Shown: positions 45,447 through 54,536 of the stretch, piece after piece
Position numbering within the stretch: the stretch's first letter is position 1
Layout: the number at the start of each line of letters is the position of its first letter
DNA from: Pseudomonas sp. Seg1
GTDB lineage: Bacteria > Pseudomonadota > Gammaproteobacteria > Pseudomonadales > Pseudomonadaceae
Assembly: GCF_018326005.1 (NCBI RefSeq)
Contig: NZ_AP021903.1
Coordinates: forward strand, 744,001 to 808,000
Length of the DNA stretch: 64,000 nucleotides
Direction of reading: 5' to 3'
Notes under the pieces: model-generated
Databases searched by the model: none
The model's input: the letters and a program-made list of their open reading frames with translations, nothing else
Told to the model about the DNA's origin: nothing
Program-made: the position numbers and the translations under genes

Positions 45447-46802
45447 TCAGTGTTCGCTGGCCAGCTTGTGTTCCAGGTAGTGGATGTTGACTCCGCCTTT
45501 GCAGAAGCCTTCATCACGAACCAGATCACGGTGCAGCGGGATGTTGGTCTTGATCCCGTCAACCACGATTTCGTCCAGGGCATTGCGCATGCGGGCCATG
45601 GCTTCGTCGCGGGTAGCGCCGTAAGTGATCAGCTTGCCGATCAGCGAGTCGTAGTTCGGCGGAACCGCATAACCGCTGTACAGGTGCGAATCGACGCGAA
45701 CGCCGTTGCCGCCTGGGGCGTGGAAATGCTTGACCGTACCCGGGCTCGGCATGAAGGTTTTCGGGTCTTCAGCGTTGATCCGGCATTCCAGCGAGTGACC
45801 GCGGATAACCACGTCATCCTGCGTGAACGACAGCTTGTTGCCAGCGGCGATGCTGAGCATCTCCTTGACGATGTCGATACCGGTGACCATTTCCGAAACC
45901 GGGTGCTCCACCTGAACACGGGTGTTCATTTCGATGAAGTAGAAACGGCCGTTCTCGTACAGGAACTCGAAAGTGCCGGCGCCACGGTAGCCGATGTCGA
46001 TGCACGCTTTGACGCAGCGAGCCAGAACTTCCTGGCGAGCTTTCTCGTCGATGCCCGGTGCCGGTGCTTCTTCGAGAACCTTCTGGTGACGACGTTGCAG
46101 CGAGCAATCGCGGTCGCCCAGATGGATGGCGTGGCCCTGGCCGTCGGACAGCACTTGCACTTCGACGTGGCGCGGGTTGGTCAGGAATTTTTCCAGATAG
46201 ACCATCGGGTTGCCGAACGCCGCGCCAGCTTCGGAGCGGGTCAGTTTCGCCGAGGCGATCAGGTCTTCTTCCTTGTGCACCACACGCATGCCGCGACCAC
46301 CACCGCCGCCAGCGGCTTTGATGATCACCGGGTAGCCGACTTCACGACCGATGCGCAGCGCCGCTTCTTCGTCTTCCGGCAGCGGGCCGTCAGAACCTGG
46401 AACGGTTGGCACGCCGGCTTCGATCATCGCGTGCTTGGCCGATACCTTGTCGCCCATCAGGCGAATGGTGTCGGCTTTCGGGCCGATGAAGGCGAAGCCA
46501 GAGTTCTCGACCTGCTCGGCAAAGTCGGCGTTTTCCGCGAGGAAACCGTAGCCTGGGTGAATGGCGGTAGCGCCAGTCACTTCAGCCGCCGCAATGATTG
46601 CCGGGATGTGCAGGTAAGAGTGCGCGGCAGAAGCCGGGCCGATGCAGACGGATTCGTCTGCCAGACCCAGGTGCATCAGCTCTTTGTCGGCCTTGGAGTA
46701 AACGGCGACGGTCTTGATGCCCATCTCTTTGCAGGCACGCAGAATCCGCAGGGCGATCTCACCGCGGTTAGCGATCAGAACTTTTTCCAACTTCGCAGTC
46801 AT
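45447..46802 (-). CDS. accC: Acetyl-CoA carboxylase, biotin carboxylase subunit
   Basis: The 451-residue ATP-grasp enzyme carboxylates biotin on AccB in the first step of fatty acid synthesis. [14 protein letters not shown] (about 6-19) starts the preATP fold. [10 protein letters not shown] (about 163-172) is the Gly-rich ATP loop, and [14 protein letters not shown] (about 285-298) contains the catalytic Glu, Asn and Arg residues. ATG 46802 begins the conserved sequence, 17 bases after the accB stop. Confidence 0.98.
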   Translation of the reverse strand: MTAKLEKVLIANRGEIALRILRACKEMGIKTVAVYSKADKELMHLGLADESVCIGPASAAHSYLHIPAIIAAAEVTGATAIHPGYGFLAENADFAEQVENSGFAFIGPKADTIRLMGDKVSAKHAMIEAGVPTVPGSDGPLPEDEEAALRIGREVGYPVIIKAAGGGGGRGMRVVHKEEDLIASAKLTRSEAGAAFGNPMVYLEKFLTNPRHVEVQVLSDGQGHAIHLGDRDCSLQRRHQKVLEEAPAPGIDEKARQEVLARCVKACIDIGYRGAGTFEFLYENGRFYFIEMNTRVQVEHPVSEMVTGIDIVKEMLSIAAGNKLSFTQDDVVIRGHSLECRINAEDPKTFMPSPGTVKHFHAPGGNGVRVDSHLYSGYAVPPNYDSLIGKLITYGATRDEAMARMRNALDEIVVDGIKTNIPLHRDLVRDEGFCKGGVNIHYLEHKLASEH

Positions 46803-46819
46803 CAAAGGCTCTCCGCAGT

Positions 46820-47284
46820 TCAAACGATGGTGAACAGCGGTTGGTCGTACTCAACCGGCTGGCCGTCTTCGACGAGGATGGACTCGATCACACCGCTGGT
46901 TTCAGCTTCGATGTGGTTCATCATCTTCATGGCTTCGACGATGCACAGAGTGTCGCCTTTCTTCACGGTCTGGCCGACTTCAACGAAGGACGGCGAGGTT
47001 GGCGAAGATTTACGGTAGAAAGTGCCGACCATCGGCGAACGGGCAACAGTGCCGTTCAGCGCTGGAGCAGCAGCGGCAGCCGGGGCTGCAGCAGCGACCG
47101 GAGCAGCAGCGGCGGCAGGTGCAGCGGCCGGTGCTTGCATCGGAGCCGGCGCGTAGTACTGCTGAGCCGGCGTCTTGCTGTGACGGCTGATGCGTACGGA
47201 CTCTTCGCCTTCCTTGATCTCGAGCTCGTCGATGCCGGACTCTTCCAGCAATTCGATCAGTTTCTTAACTTTACGGATATCCAT
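46820..47284 (-). CDS. accB: Biotin carboxyl carrier protein
   Basis: The 154-residue BCCP has an N-terminal AccC-binding part (1-35), an Ala/Pro-rich flexible linker (about 45-78) and a biotinyl domain with the EAMKMMN motif; K120 is the biotinylated lysine. [17 protein letters not shown] is a typical start. It is the first gene of the accB-accC operon and follows aroQ after 48 bases. Confidence 0.98.
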   Translation of the reverse strand: MDIRKVKKLIELLEESGIDELEIKEGEESVRISRHSKTPAQQYYAPAPMQAPAAAPAAAAAPVAAAAPAAAAAPALNGTVARSPMVGTFYRKSSPTSPSFVEVGQTVKKGDTLCIVEAMKMMNHIEAETSGVIESILVEDGQPVEYDQPLFTIV

Positions 47285-47332
47285 GAATCATCAACTCCCA
47301 AGGGTCGGTCAGGGGCGTTTAACGCTTGTAGT

Positions 47333-47785
47333 TCAAGCCGTTGCCTGTGTTTCAAGCTGTTCTAGTGCAGCCTCCAGGGCCAGTCGGTAACCGCTGGCGC
47401 CAAGGCCGCAGATCACTCCCACCGCTACATCGGAGAAGTAAGAGTGATGGCGGAAAGGTTCGCGTTTGTGCACGTTGGACAAATGCACTTCGATGAATGG
47501 GATGCTCACTCCCAGCAACGCGTCACGTAATGCAACACTTGTATGTGTAAATGCGGCTGGATTGATCAGGATGAAATCCACTCCCTCGCCGCGTGCGGCG
47601 TGGATGCGGTCGATCAATTCGTACTCGGCATTGCTTTGCAGATACAGCAGATGATGGCCGGCTTCACGGGCGCGGCGCTCCAGATCCTGATTGATCTGCG
47701 CCAGGGTCGTCGACCCATAGGTGCCCGGTTCGCGGGTGCCAAGCAGGTTCAGGTTGGGGCCGTGCAGCACCAGTAGGGTTGCCAT
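47333..47785 (-). CDS. aroQ: Type II 3-dehydroquinate dehydratase
   Basis: The 150-residue dodecameric enzyme of the shikimate pathway shows [18 protein letters not shown] (7-24), with the catalytic Tyr at 23, then [16 protein letters not shown] (about 75-90) and [18 protein letters not shown] (about 98-115), which carries the catalytic His. It is upstream of accB on the same strand. In PAO1, as I recall, dipZ (dsbD) lies next to this gene, but it is absent here. Confidence 0.97.
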   Translation of the reverse strand: MATLLVLHGPNLNLLGTREPGTYGSTTLAQINQDLERRAREAGHHLLYLQSNAEYELIDRIHAARGEGVDFILINPAAFTHTSVALRDALLGVSIPFIEVHLSNVHKREPFRHHSYFSDVAVGVICGLGASGYRLALEAALEQLETQATA

Positions 47786-47951
47786 CTGCGTAGTCCTTGT
47801 GATGAATGAGCAGTCGTCAGAACCCGGCGACTATGCCGCAAAGACTTTGTGACTGTCCAGTTCTATGCAATAGCCAGCACGATAGCCGATGTTTGCGCAA
47901 AATATGTGACCGTGTGATTTGATCCGGTCATTTGTGGTGTACGGACCGACG

Positions 47952-48020
47952 CCTTCGCGGGCAAGCCCGCTCCCGCAGGGTTATGTATTTCAATGTGGGA
48001 GTGAGCCTGCTCGCGATAGC
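47952..48020. repeat. Mixed REP doublet
   Basis: Two facing REP arms of different types lie 15-20 bases apart: a GCGGGCAAGCCCGCTCCCGC arm at about 47957-47976 and a TGTGGGAGTGAGCCTGCTCG arm at about 47994-48013. The spacing is shorter than in the other REPINs and the arms do not match each other, so it may be a recombined or decaying element. Confidence 0.75.
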
Positions 48021-48025
48021 GATTT

Positions 48026-49972
48026 TCAGACGCGGAACGCCTGGACGGCGGTATGAAGCTGGCCGCCTAGCACCAGCAGGTTCTCGCCCTGTTCGCGCCC
48101 ACGGCCGATACGCAGCAAGTTATCCCCACCCAACTGATGAATCCGCTCGCTGTGATCACGAATCTCGCTGACCGCGCCACTTTGCTGGGCGGTGATATCG
48201 GCAATGCGGATCGCCGTGTCGGAAATGGTCTGGATCGCACCGACGATTTTATCCAGCGCCCCGTCAGCCGCTTGCGCCTGATTGGCCGTGGCTTCGGCGT
48301 GTTCGACCTGCGCGCGCATACCTTCAACCGATTGCCGGGCGGCGCTTTGCAGGCCGGCAATCAGGGTTTGAATCTCCGCCGTCGCCCCGGCCGTACGCTG
48401 CGCCAGCGAGCGCACTTCCTCGGCCACCACGGCAAAACCGCGACCCATTTCCCCGGCCCGTGCCGCTTCAATCGCCGCGTTCAATGCCAGCAGGTTGGTC
48501 TGGTCGGCAATCGAGCGAATCACCGTCAGCACGCCGCCGATGGTCGCCGACTCCTCGGCCAGATGTTCGATCATCTCCGCATTGCCCTGCACTTCACCAA
48601 CCAGGGCGTGCAGCCCGGTCAGGCTCTGGCCGATGACGGTTTGACCGTGTTCGACGGCCAGCCCCGCATGGCGACTGGCATCCGCCGCCTGCCGCGCATC
48701 GCCGGCCACCTGCTGGATGGTCGCTTCCAGTTCACCCAAAGAATCGCGAATCAGTGCGGTGTCACCGGCCTGATGCTCGGCGCCGCTGTGCAAGTCGTTG
48801 CTCAATTCGGCGAGGGTCCGGCTGCTGCCCGCCACTTGCTCGGCATTGCCACGAATGGTTGCGACCAGATCCACCAGATAGGCACGCAAGCGGTTCAGCG
48901 AGGCTTCGATGTCGTGCAATTCGCGGTTGGTCTTGCCCAGATGAATGTCGCGACTGAAATCGCCTTCGGCCCAGGTCGACAGTGCCGGCGCCAGATTGGT
49001 CAGGGTGCGCGAGAGCCGGCGCTGCAAGGTATCGATCAGCAACGCGATCAGCAGAATGAGGCCGATCATCACGCCCTGCATCAGTCGCACTTCTGATTGA
49101 ATCTGCCCATGTTGCGCACGCACTACCGGTTCCAGGCCGGCGATGGCCTGCTGTACGGCGGCGATTTTCTGATGGGTGGCGGCGCTGAGGTCGGCGCGTT
49201 TCTGGATCTGATCGCGAGTGCGTGCAAGTTCAGCGGGGTAGCGGCCAAGCAGGCTGTTGAGTTCACGTTTGAGGCCCACGCCGGCATCTTCGGCAACGGC
49301 TTTTTCGGTGCTTTCGATTCCCATCATGGCGGCGAAATCATCGCTGCTCGATTCAGTGCTGGTGACCACTCCGAGCAAGGGCAGGGCATCGATCACATGC
49401 GCCTGCGCGCGGATATTGCTGACCTCGCGCTCAACGTCGGCGGCCAGTTCACTGCGTCCGCTGCTGACCAGTTTGTCTCGCGCCAGCGACAGTTTGCCCA
49501 AGTGCTGCGAAGCGGCGAGCAGTGGCGTCAGGTACGTCGCGTTGCCATTGGCATAGGTGCTGAGCTGCTCGAGGCTGGCACTCAATTCGCGCTCGGCCTG
49601 CAACAGCAAGGCTTGCGGATCACCGGCCAGTTTGCCGGCGGCGAGCAGGTCGGTTTTGCTGAATTCTTCAAGGCCGGTCAGGCTCGGGCGCAGGCTGTCG
49701 GCGAGCGCTGGCGGCAGTTCAGCGAGTTCTTTCTGCAAGCCCTCGATGGCCTGGGTGGCGCTGCTCAGGCGTAGGGCGTCGCCATTGGCGAGGTAGTCCT
49801 CGACGTTGCGCGCCACCTCGTTCTGAAACCGCTGCGACAGCCCCAGATAACGCTCCATCAGCAGATATGGGCGTTCCAGGGCTTTTTGTGACCACCACAG
49901 CGTGGCGCCAAGTGCGAGGCACACGGCGACCAGCAGCAGCGTATTGAGATTGGTGAGCAACTTCAGGCGCAT
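48026..49972 (-). CDS. ctpL: Methyl-accepting chemotaxis protein, CtpL-like
   Basis: The 648-residue chemoreceptor has a first membrane segment ([16 protein letters not shown]), a long helical periplasmic sensor (about 30-290, consistent with an HBM-type two-module bundle), a second membrane segment ([13 protein letters not shown], about 300), a HAMP domain and the signalling hairpin with [21 protein letters not shown]. Its place beside gcbA matches P. aeruginosa PA4844 (CtpL, phosphate and chlorinated aniline taxis); ligand identity here is inferred from synteny only. ATG 49972 is used; the frame extends to a TTG at 49984. Confidence 0.8.
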   Translation of the reverse strand: MRLKLLTNLNTLLLVAVCLALGATLWWSQKALERPYLLMERYLGLSQRFQNEVARNVEDYLANGDALRLSSATQAIEGLQKELAELPPALADSLRPSLTGLEEFSKTDLLAAGKLAGDPQALLLQAERELSASLEQLSTYANGNATYLTPLLAASQHLGKLSLARDKLVSSGRSELAADVEREVSNIRAQAHVIDALPLLGVVTSTESSSDDFAAMMGIESTEKAVAEDAGVGLKRELNSLLGRYPAELARTRDQIQKRADLSAATHQKIAAVQQAIAGLEPVVRAQHGQIQSEVRLMQGVMIGLILLIALLIDTLQRRLSRTLTNLAPALSTWAEGDFSRDIHLGKTNRELHDIEASLNRLRAYLVDLVATIRGNAEQVAGSSRTLAELSNDLHSGAEHQAGDTALIRDSLGELEATIQQVAGDARQAADASRHAGLAVEHGQTVIGQSLTGLHALVGEVQGNAEMIEHLAEESATIGGVLTVIRSIADQTNLLALNAAIEAARAGEMGRGFAVVAEEVRSLAQRTAGATAEIQTLIAGLQSAARQSVEGMRAQVEHAEATANQAQAADGALDKIVGAIQTISDTAIRIADITAQQSGAVSEIRDHSERIHQLGGDNLLRIGRGREQGENLLVLGGQLHTAVQAFRV

Positions 49973-50023
49973 GACGGCTACCAACGGCAGAAATGGTAAG
50001 CGCCTGAATTTATTGCGGTTCTG

Positions 50024-51694
50024 TTACAGGGTTATGACCGAATCGGTGGATTCCGATGAAAAAGTGGCACTTTGCTTTGAGTCCCGCGCGGTCTGCACCC
50101 GATTGCGCCCTTCACCCTTGGCGCGGTACAGCGCCTCGTCGGCCTGGCTGGCCATCATCAGGCTGTCAGAGTCGTCGCGCATTTCCACCACGCCAGCGCT
50201 GAAAGTGCACCACAAGTCCTGCGGCTGTGCCGGGTAATGGATTTCGGCGAAGCGCTGGCGGATCTCGTCGAGCACTTTGTGCGCCGCCTCGATATCGGTG
50301 TCGGGCATGACGATGGCGAACTCTTCGCCGCCGTAACGACCAATGAAATCGGTCTTGCGCAAACGTTGCTTGAGGAACAGCGCCAGGCTCTTGATCACGC
50401 GGTCGCCCATCGGGTGGCCGTGGCTGTCGTTGACCCGTTTGAAGTGGTCGATGTCGAGCATGGCAAAGCTCAGCGGCTTGTTTTCGCGGCGGGCGCGGAA
50501 CGAGCAGTCTTCAAGCAATTGCAGGATATGCGTGTGGTTGTACAACCCCGTGAGGCTGTCGCGGACCATGCGCGCCTTGAGATTGCGCGCGCGGGCGGCG
50601 CGGTTGCGCACCGTCGTGATCAGATGCCGTGGCTTGATCGGTTTGGTCAGGAAGTCGTCGCCGCCCTCGCTCATGGCGTCGAGCTGCTTGTCCAGATCGT
50701 CCTCGGCCGACAGGTAAATGATCGGCACGCTGACGTAGCGGTCGTTGTGGCGGATGACTTTGGCCAGTTCGGTGCCGGTGCAGGCCGGCATGTACATGTC
50801 GAGGATGATCAGGTCCGGCTGGAAATCCGCCAGCTCCGCCATCGCCTGAATCGGTTCGATCAGCGTGCGGGTGACGATCCCGGCACTGTTGAGCAGGCGC
50901 TCGGTGTGCAAGGCCTGCGCACGCGAATCGTCGATGATCAGCACTTTATAGGGTTCGTACTGGGCGACGCAGGTGAGGACTTCGATCTTTTCCAGCAGGC
51001 TCGACGCTTCGAGGGTGCCGGTGAGGAATTCCTGACCACCGGCGCGTACAGCGGCGAGGCGTGTCGGCGTGTCGGTTTCGTGCAGGCTGAAAAACAGCAG
51101 CGGCAGCGGTTCGTCCAGACCTACCTGGGCTTCGGCGGCCAGTTTCAGGCCGATGCCGGGGCCGCTGAAGTCGACGTCCATGACGATCGCCGCTGGCAAG
51201 CGTTCGACCATCGAGGAGCGAAACGCCGCGACGCTGTCCAGCGCCTGCGCGGTCAAACCGAAAAACTCCAGTTGCTTGGCCAAGCGCTCGGCGCGGTCGT
51301 GATCCTGCAACATCACGTAGATCGGCTTGCGCAATGGCGGCAGGAACGTCTGGTCGAGTTGATCGCCATGGCGCAGGCCGGTGCGCGACAGGCGCTGCAT
51401 CAAGCGATTGAGGTCAGTGATCAGGCCGCTGCTCAGGCGTCCGCGATTAGCGTCCACCGCTTCCAGCGACTGACTGATATGGCGCGCGAGCTGGGTATGC
51501 TCGGGCTGTTCGAAACGCTCGGCAAAACGCAGCAGGCGCAAGTTGGCCTCGCTCAGTTCGGCGAGGTCGACGGTGGACCATTCACTGCGTTGCAGGCGCT
51601 GCCATATCTCAAGAATCTGACGTGCCTGATGAATTACCCGCTGGGCAAAGTGGTGCTTGAGACGCTCACGGCTGGGGTCTTCTGGCTCGGTCAT
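50024..51694 (-). CDS. gcbA: Diguanylate cyclase GcbA
   Basis: The 556-residue protein has an N-terminal helical region, a degenerate receiver-like section (about 120-235), a receiver domain (VLIIDDSR to about 365, with phospho-acceptor in LIILDMYMP) and a GGDEF domain. The active site is RYGGEEF, and an inhibitory I-site RKTD lies five residues before it, so the enzyme should make c-di-GMP and be feedback-inhibited. Architecture and position match GcbA of P. fluorescens and AdcA of P. aeruginosa, which promotes attachment. Confidence 0.9.
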   Translation of the reverse strand: MTEPEDPSRERLKHHFAQRVIHQARQILEIWQRLQRSEWSTVDLAELSEANLRLLRFAERFEQPEHTQLARHISQSLEAVDANRGRLSSGLITDLNRLMQRLSRTGLRHGDQLDQTFLPPLRKPIYVMLQDHDRAERLAKQLEFFGLTAQALDSVAAFRSSMVERLPAAIVMDVDFSGPGIGLKLAAEAQVGLDEPLPLLFFSLHETDTPTRLAAVRAGGQEFLTGTLEASSLLEKIEVLTCVAQYEPYKVLIIDDSRAQALHTERLLNSAGIVTRTLIEPIQAMAELADFQPDLIILDMYMPACTGTELAKVIRHNDRYVSVPIIYLSAEDDLDKQLDAMSEGGDDFLTKPIKPRHLITTVRNRAARARNLKARMVRDSLTGLYNHTHILQLLEDCSFRARRENKPLSFAMLDIDHFKRVNDSHGHPMGDRVIKSLALFLKQRLRKTDFIGRYGGEEFAIVMPDTDIEAAHKVLDEIRQRFAEIHYPAQPQDLWCTFSAGVVEMRDDSDSLMMASQADEALYRAKGEGRNRVQTARDSKQSATFSSESTDSVITL

Positions 51695-52128
51695 ATCCTG
51701 ACTACTAGTTAGGGTGCATGCTGAGATCGACTGGTGGCTCTATGCTAGCACCTCTTTTCCCTTAGACGAGTGTCGCACGTCAATAATCTGCAATGCGTCA
51801 CTATTCAGTTTCTGACCGAGTGGTTTTGTTTTTGACCTCTTCGTCGGTCAAGTCCCCGTACGCATTGGGGATAGCAGCGAACAGGCCGGCAATTCGTTGA
51901 ATTTCTGCGCCGCTGACATCATCGTGGTGAATGCGCTTTTCGAGGGTTATCAATGCGCTGCGAAGGAGTCATAGGGGAGGTGGCATCAGGGATTCCCTTA
52001 GATCTGACAGATGCACCAGCGACCTGCGCGATTTGCTGCTTATCTTTAAGCGCGGGTGCCCGGCCTTGGCACGTTGTTGTATGGTTGTGGTCGAACCGAT
52101 GAACTCAAGTGATTGAAAGGATATCGCC
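51695..52128. other. Intergenic region between gcbA and the DUF2333 gene
   Basis: This 434-base gap has lower GC than its neighbours. It holds the divergent promoters, a likely gene remnant at 51801-51953 and, at its right end, the AAAGGA site of the DUF2333 gene. A 61-codon plus-strand frame (51931-52116) has no supporting signal. I see no RNA gene. Confidence 0.6.
51801..51953 (-). pseudogene. Probable remnant of a small gene
   Basis: Read from TTG 51953, a 50-codon frame (ITLEKRIHHDDVSGAEIQ... AIPNAYGDLTDEEV...) looks like real protein, with a balanced acidic composition and an amphipathic helix. It has no ATG, no ribosome binding site and a stop codon directly upstream in frame. It may be the 3' part of a decayed gene, or a small gene with a rare start. 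I do not recognise the family. Confidence 0.3.
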
Positions 52129-53196
52129 ATGCTGGACTGGAAAAACCGCGCGGGCAGCGCGCCTGAACGTGCCGCCGAGCCCAAGTCGGCCACCCGCAGC
52201 TATGTCGGTGGGCTGCTGTTCAGCCGCGCGCTGGCTACGCTCATCGGTATTTATCTGCTGGTGACCATTGGCCTGGGCTGGTACTGGAGCCAGGAGCCGG
52301 CGCTGTTTCCGGTGGCGCAAAACGCCCAGGCGGCCGCTGAAAAAGAAGGCAAGCAAATGGTAGTCGGTTACACCACGGTCGAAACCTTGAAGACCGTCGC
52401 CGGCACATTGCTCGACAAGCCGGGCGGCTACATCTCCAACGACCGCTTCCCGCCGGGCCTGTGGATGGACAACACGCCGAGCTGGGAATACGGCGTGCTG
52501 GTGCAGGTGCGTGACCTGACCCGTGCACTGCGCAAGGATTTCGCCCGTTCGCAATCGCAGTCGGCGGAAGATGCCGATCTGGCCAAGGCCGAACCGCGCT
52601 TCAACTTCGACAACAAGAGCTGGATCCTGCCGTCCAGCGAATCGGAATATCAGGAAGGCATCAATTCTCTGAGCCGCTATCAGGCACGTCTGTCTGATCC
52701 AACCCAGAAAAACGCGCTGTTCTATGCGCGCGCCGACAACCTCAACAACTGGCTGGGCGACGTCGGTACCCGTCTTGGTTCGCTGTCGCAACGTCTTTCG
52801 GCCAGCGTCGGTCGCGTCAAACTCAACACCGCGCTGAAAACCGAAGTCCCGGCAGTCGGCGAAGTGCCGCAGGTTGATGAAGAAGTCGTCGAGACCCCGT
52901 GGATGCAGATCGACAACGTGTTCTACGAAGCACGCGGTCAGGCCTGGGCACTGTCGCACTTGCTGCGTGCCATCGAAGTCGACTTCGCCGATGTGCTGGC
53001 GAAGAAGAACGCCACGGTCAGCGTGCGTCAGATCATCCGTGAACTCGAAGCTTCGCAAGAGCCGGTCTGGAGCCCGATGATCCTCAATGGCAGCGGCTTC
53101 GGTGTGCTGGCCAACCACTCGCTGGTCATGGCCAACTATATTTCCCGAGCCAACGCCGCAGTGATCGATCTGCGCCAACTGCTCAATCAGGGCTGA
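52129..53196 (+). CDS. DUF2333 inner-membrane protein
   Basis: The 355-residue protein has one N-terminal membrane segment (ALATLIGIYLLVTIGLGW, about 33-50) and a large periplasmic part typical of DUF2333 (RFPPGLWMDNTPSWEYG near 105; DNVFYEARGQAWAL near 263). Function is unknown. GAAAGGA lies eight bases before ATG 52129. It is followed after three bases by the Nudix gene, so the two are co-transcribed, as in PAO1 (PA4842-PA4841). Confidence 0.9.
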   Translation: MLDWKNRAGSAPERAAEPKSATRSYVGGLLFSRALATLIGIYLLVTIGLGWYWSQEPALFPVAQNAQAAAEKEGKQMVVGYTTVETLKTVAGTLLDKPGGYISNDRFPPGLWMDNTPSWEYGVLVQVRDLTRALRKDFARSQSQSAEDADLAKAEPRFNFDNKSWILPSSESEYQEGINSLSRYQARLSDPTQKNALFYARADNLNNWLGDVGTRLGSLSQRLSASVGRVKLNTALKTEVPAVGEVPQVDEEVVETPWMQIDNVFYEARGQAWALSHLLRAIEVDFADVLAKKNATVSVRQIIRELEASQEPVWSPMILNGSGFGVLANHSLVMANYISRANAAVIDLRQLLNQG

Positions 53197-53199
53197 GCC

Positions 53200-53757
53200 A
53201 TGGTCGATAGCGCCAAAGAGGCGGCCCACCGCGCCGCCTCCGATGCCGAACAGATCGCCTGGGTCGACGAGCAGGACAACCTGCTCGGCGCCTTGGTACG
53301 GGCCGATTTGCGCGAGCGCGGGCTGATCGGCCGTGGCACTTACATCATGCTGTTCAATTCCGCCGGTGAGCTTTGCGTGCACCGGCGCACCTTGAGCAAG
53401 GCGATCTACCCCGGTTACTGGGACGTGGCGGCGGGCGGCATGGTCCAGGCGAACGAGACTTACGCCGAATCGGCAGCCCGTGAGCTGGAAGAGGAGCTGG
53501 GTGTGAGTGGCGTAGCGCTCACCGCTCACGACCATTTCTACTTCGAGGACACCGGCAATCGCCTGTGGTGCTCGGCATTTTCCGCAGTCTGGGACGGTCC
53601 GTTGAAACTGCAGCCGGAAGAAGTCCTGGAAGCGCGCTTCATTCCGGTCGAACAAGTGCTGCTTGAAATCGAGCAAAAGCCTTACTGCCCGGACTCTCTG
53701 GCAGCGTTGAAGCGCTATCTCAAGGCTCAGCAAAGCGACGTCGCAAAGAACACATAA
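53200..53757 (+). CDS. Nudix hydrolase
   Basis: The 185-residue protein carries a perfect Nudix box, G-x5-E-x7-REL-x-EE-x-G-V (GMVQANE ... RELEEELGV, about 87-109), which binds Mg2+ and cleaves a nucleoside-diphosphate-linked substrate. The N-terminal LGALVRADLRERGL and the YFEDTGNRLWCSAF core resemble IPP-isomerase-like or YfcD-type Nudix proteins; the substrate cannot be told. It follows the DUF2333 gene closely. Confidence 0.92.
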   Translation: MVDSAKEAAHRAASDAEQIAWVDEQDNLLGALVRADLRERGLIGRGTYIMLFNSAGELCVHRRTLSKAIYPGYWDVAAGGMVQANETYAESAARELEEELGVSGVALTAHDHFYFEDTGNRLWCSAFSAVWDGPLKLQPEEVLEARFIPVEQVLLEIEQKPYCPDSLAALKRYLKAQQSDVAKNT

Positions 53758-53820
53758 ATTGGCGCCGATTGGCACTTAGCATTTAGGTTTTTTGCCGTTA
53801 CACTGCGCGACCTTTTCAAG

Positions 53821-53856
53821 CTGCACCGGCCTGCTTTTATTGAAGAACCGGTGCAG
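53821..53856. repeat. Inverted repeat upstream of the SUI1 gene
   Basis: CTGCACCGG and CCGGTGCAG (9 bp) pair across an 18-base loop in the 187-base gap between the Nudix and SUI1 genes. No U-run follows on the plus strand. It may be the end of the Nudix transcript or a leader structure of the SUI1 gene. Confidence 0.5.
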
Positions 53857-53944
53857 TAGCGCTGCCCCTGCCTGAGTGGGGCTTCGCGGTCGATGACCTT
53901 GCCCAAGGTCGCGATCAGTCTTTGTCCTCCCAAGAGGATTGCCG

Positions 53945-54316
53945 GTGGCCAAAAAAGCCGCATCCTTCGCCGCCTTAGGTGGCCTGGTATTTTCCACCGA
54001 CGCAGGTCGTCATTGCCCGGAATGCAGTAAGCCGGTGGACGCCTGTATCTGCAAACAAACCGTGATCCCGGCCGGCGACGGCATTGCCCGCGTGCGTCGC
54101 GAGAGCAAGGGCCGTGGCGGCAAGACGGTGACCACCATCACCGGTGTACCACTGGCCGAAGACGCGCTCAAAGAGTTGGCGACAACGTTGAAGAAACGTT
54201 GCGGCACCGGCGGCGCGTTGAAGGACGGGATCATCGAAATCCAGGGCGATCATGTCGAGCTACTCTTGGCAGAACTGATCAAGCACGGTTTCAAAGCGAA
54301 GAAGTCCGGCGGCTAG
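53945..54316 (+). CDS. SUI1/YciH-family translation factor
   Basis: The 123-residue protein has a C-terminal SUI1 domain (KTVTTITGVP to KHGFKAKK, about 50-120), the bacterial YciH homologue of eIF1, thought to monitor start-codon choice. A small Cys-rich segment HCPECSKPVDACIC (about 22-35) precedes it. The start is GTG 53945: AAGAGGA lies six bases upstream, whereas the in-frame TTG at 53939 would abut that site. Confidence 0.92.
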   Translation: MAKKAASFAALGGLVFSTDAGRHCPECSKPVDACICKQTVIPAGDGIARVRRESKGRGGKTVTTITGVPLAEDALKELATTLKKRCGTGGALKDGIIEIQGDHVELLLAELIKHGFKAKKSGG

Positions 54317-54320
54317 CAGC

Positions 54321-54398
54321 CTCTGTGAAAACCACCTGCGGCTTGATCCGGCTCTGAATATCTTCGGCTCCGGCGTCGTCTCCATGGTTTTCACAGAG
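54321..54398. repeat. Long-range inverted repeat after the SUI1 gene
   Basis: CTCTGTGAAAACCA (54321-54334) and TGGTTTTCACAGAG (54385-54398) are perfect 14-base arms 50 bases apart, starting five bases after the stop codon. The pair could form a branched 3' structure; the 50-base interior also contains GGCTC/CGGC repeats. Confidence 0.75.
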
Positions 54399-54430
54399 CC
54401 TGTTCATGACCGGTTTCTAAACTCCACGCA

Positions 54431-54457
54431 GTCAGCGCGGTCTACCACCGCGCTGAC
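54431..54457 (+). terminator. Hairpin upstream of speA
   Basis: GTCAGCGCGG and CCGCGCTGAC form a 10-bp stem with a seven-base loop. T-rich sequence (CATTTTCATTCTTT) follows within 10 bases. It probably ends the SUI1 transcript and lies 80 bases before speA. Confidence 0.6.
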
Positions 54458-54536
54458 GAACCGTCATTTTCATTCTTTAGACTGCGCCGGCCTGAACGTC
54501 AGGCGACGCACTATGACTTCTTTATAGGGGACTTCG

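Noticed and set aside
51931..52116. A 61-codon plus-strand frame before the DUF2333 gene
   Set aside because: It has no ribosome binding site, is Arg/Cys-rich low-quality translation, and covers the promoter region of the next gene.
52105..53775. A 556-codon minus-strand frame over the DUF2333 and Nudix genes
   Set aside because: The plus strand carries two recognisable proteins with ribosome binding sites; the minus frame is their shadow.
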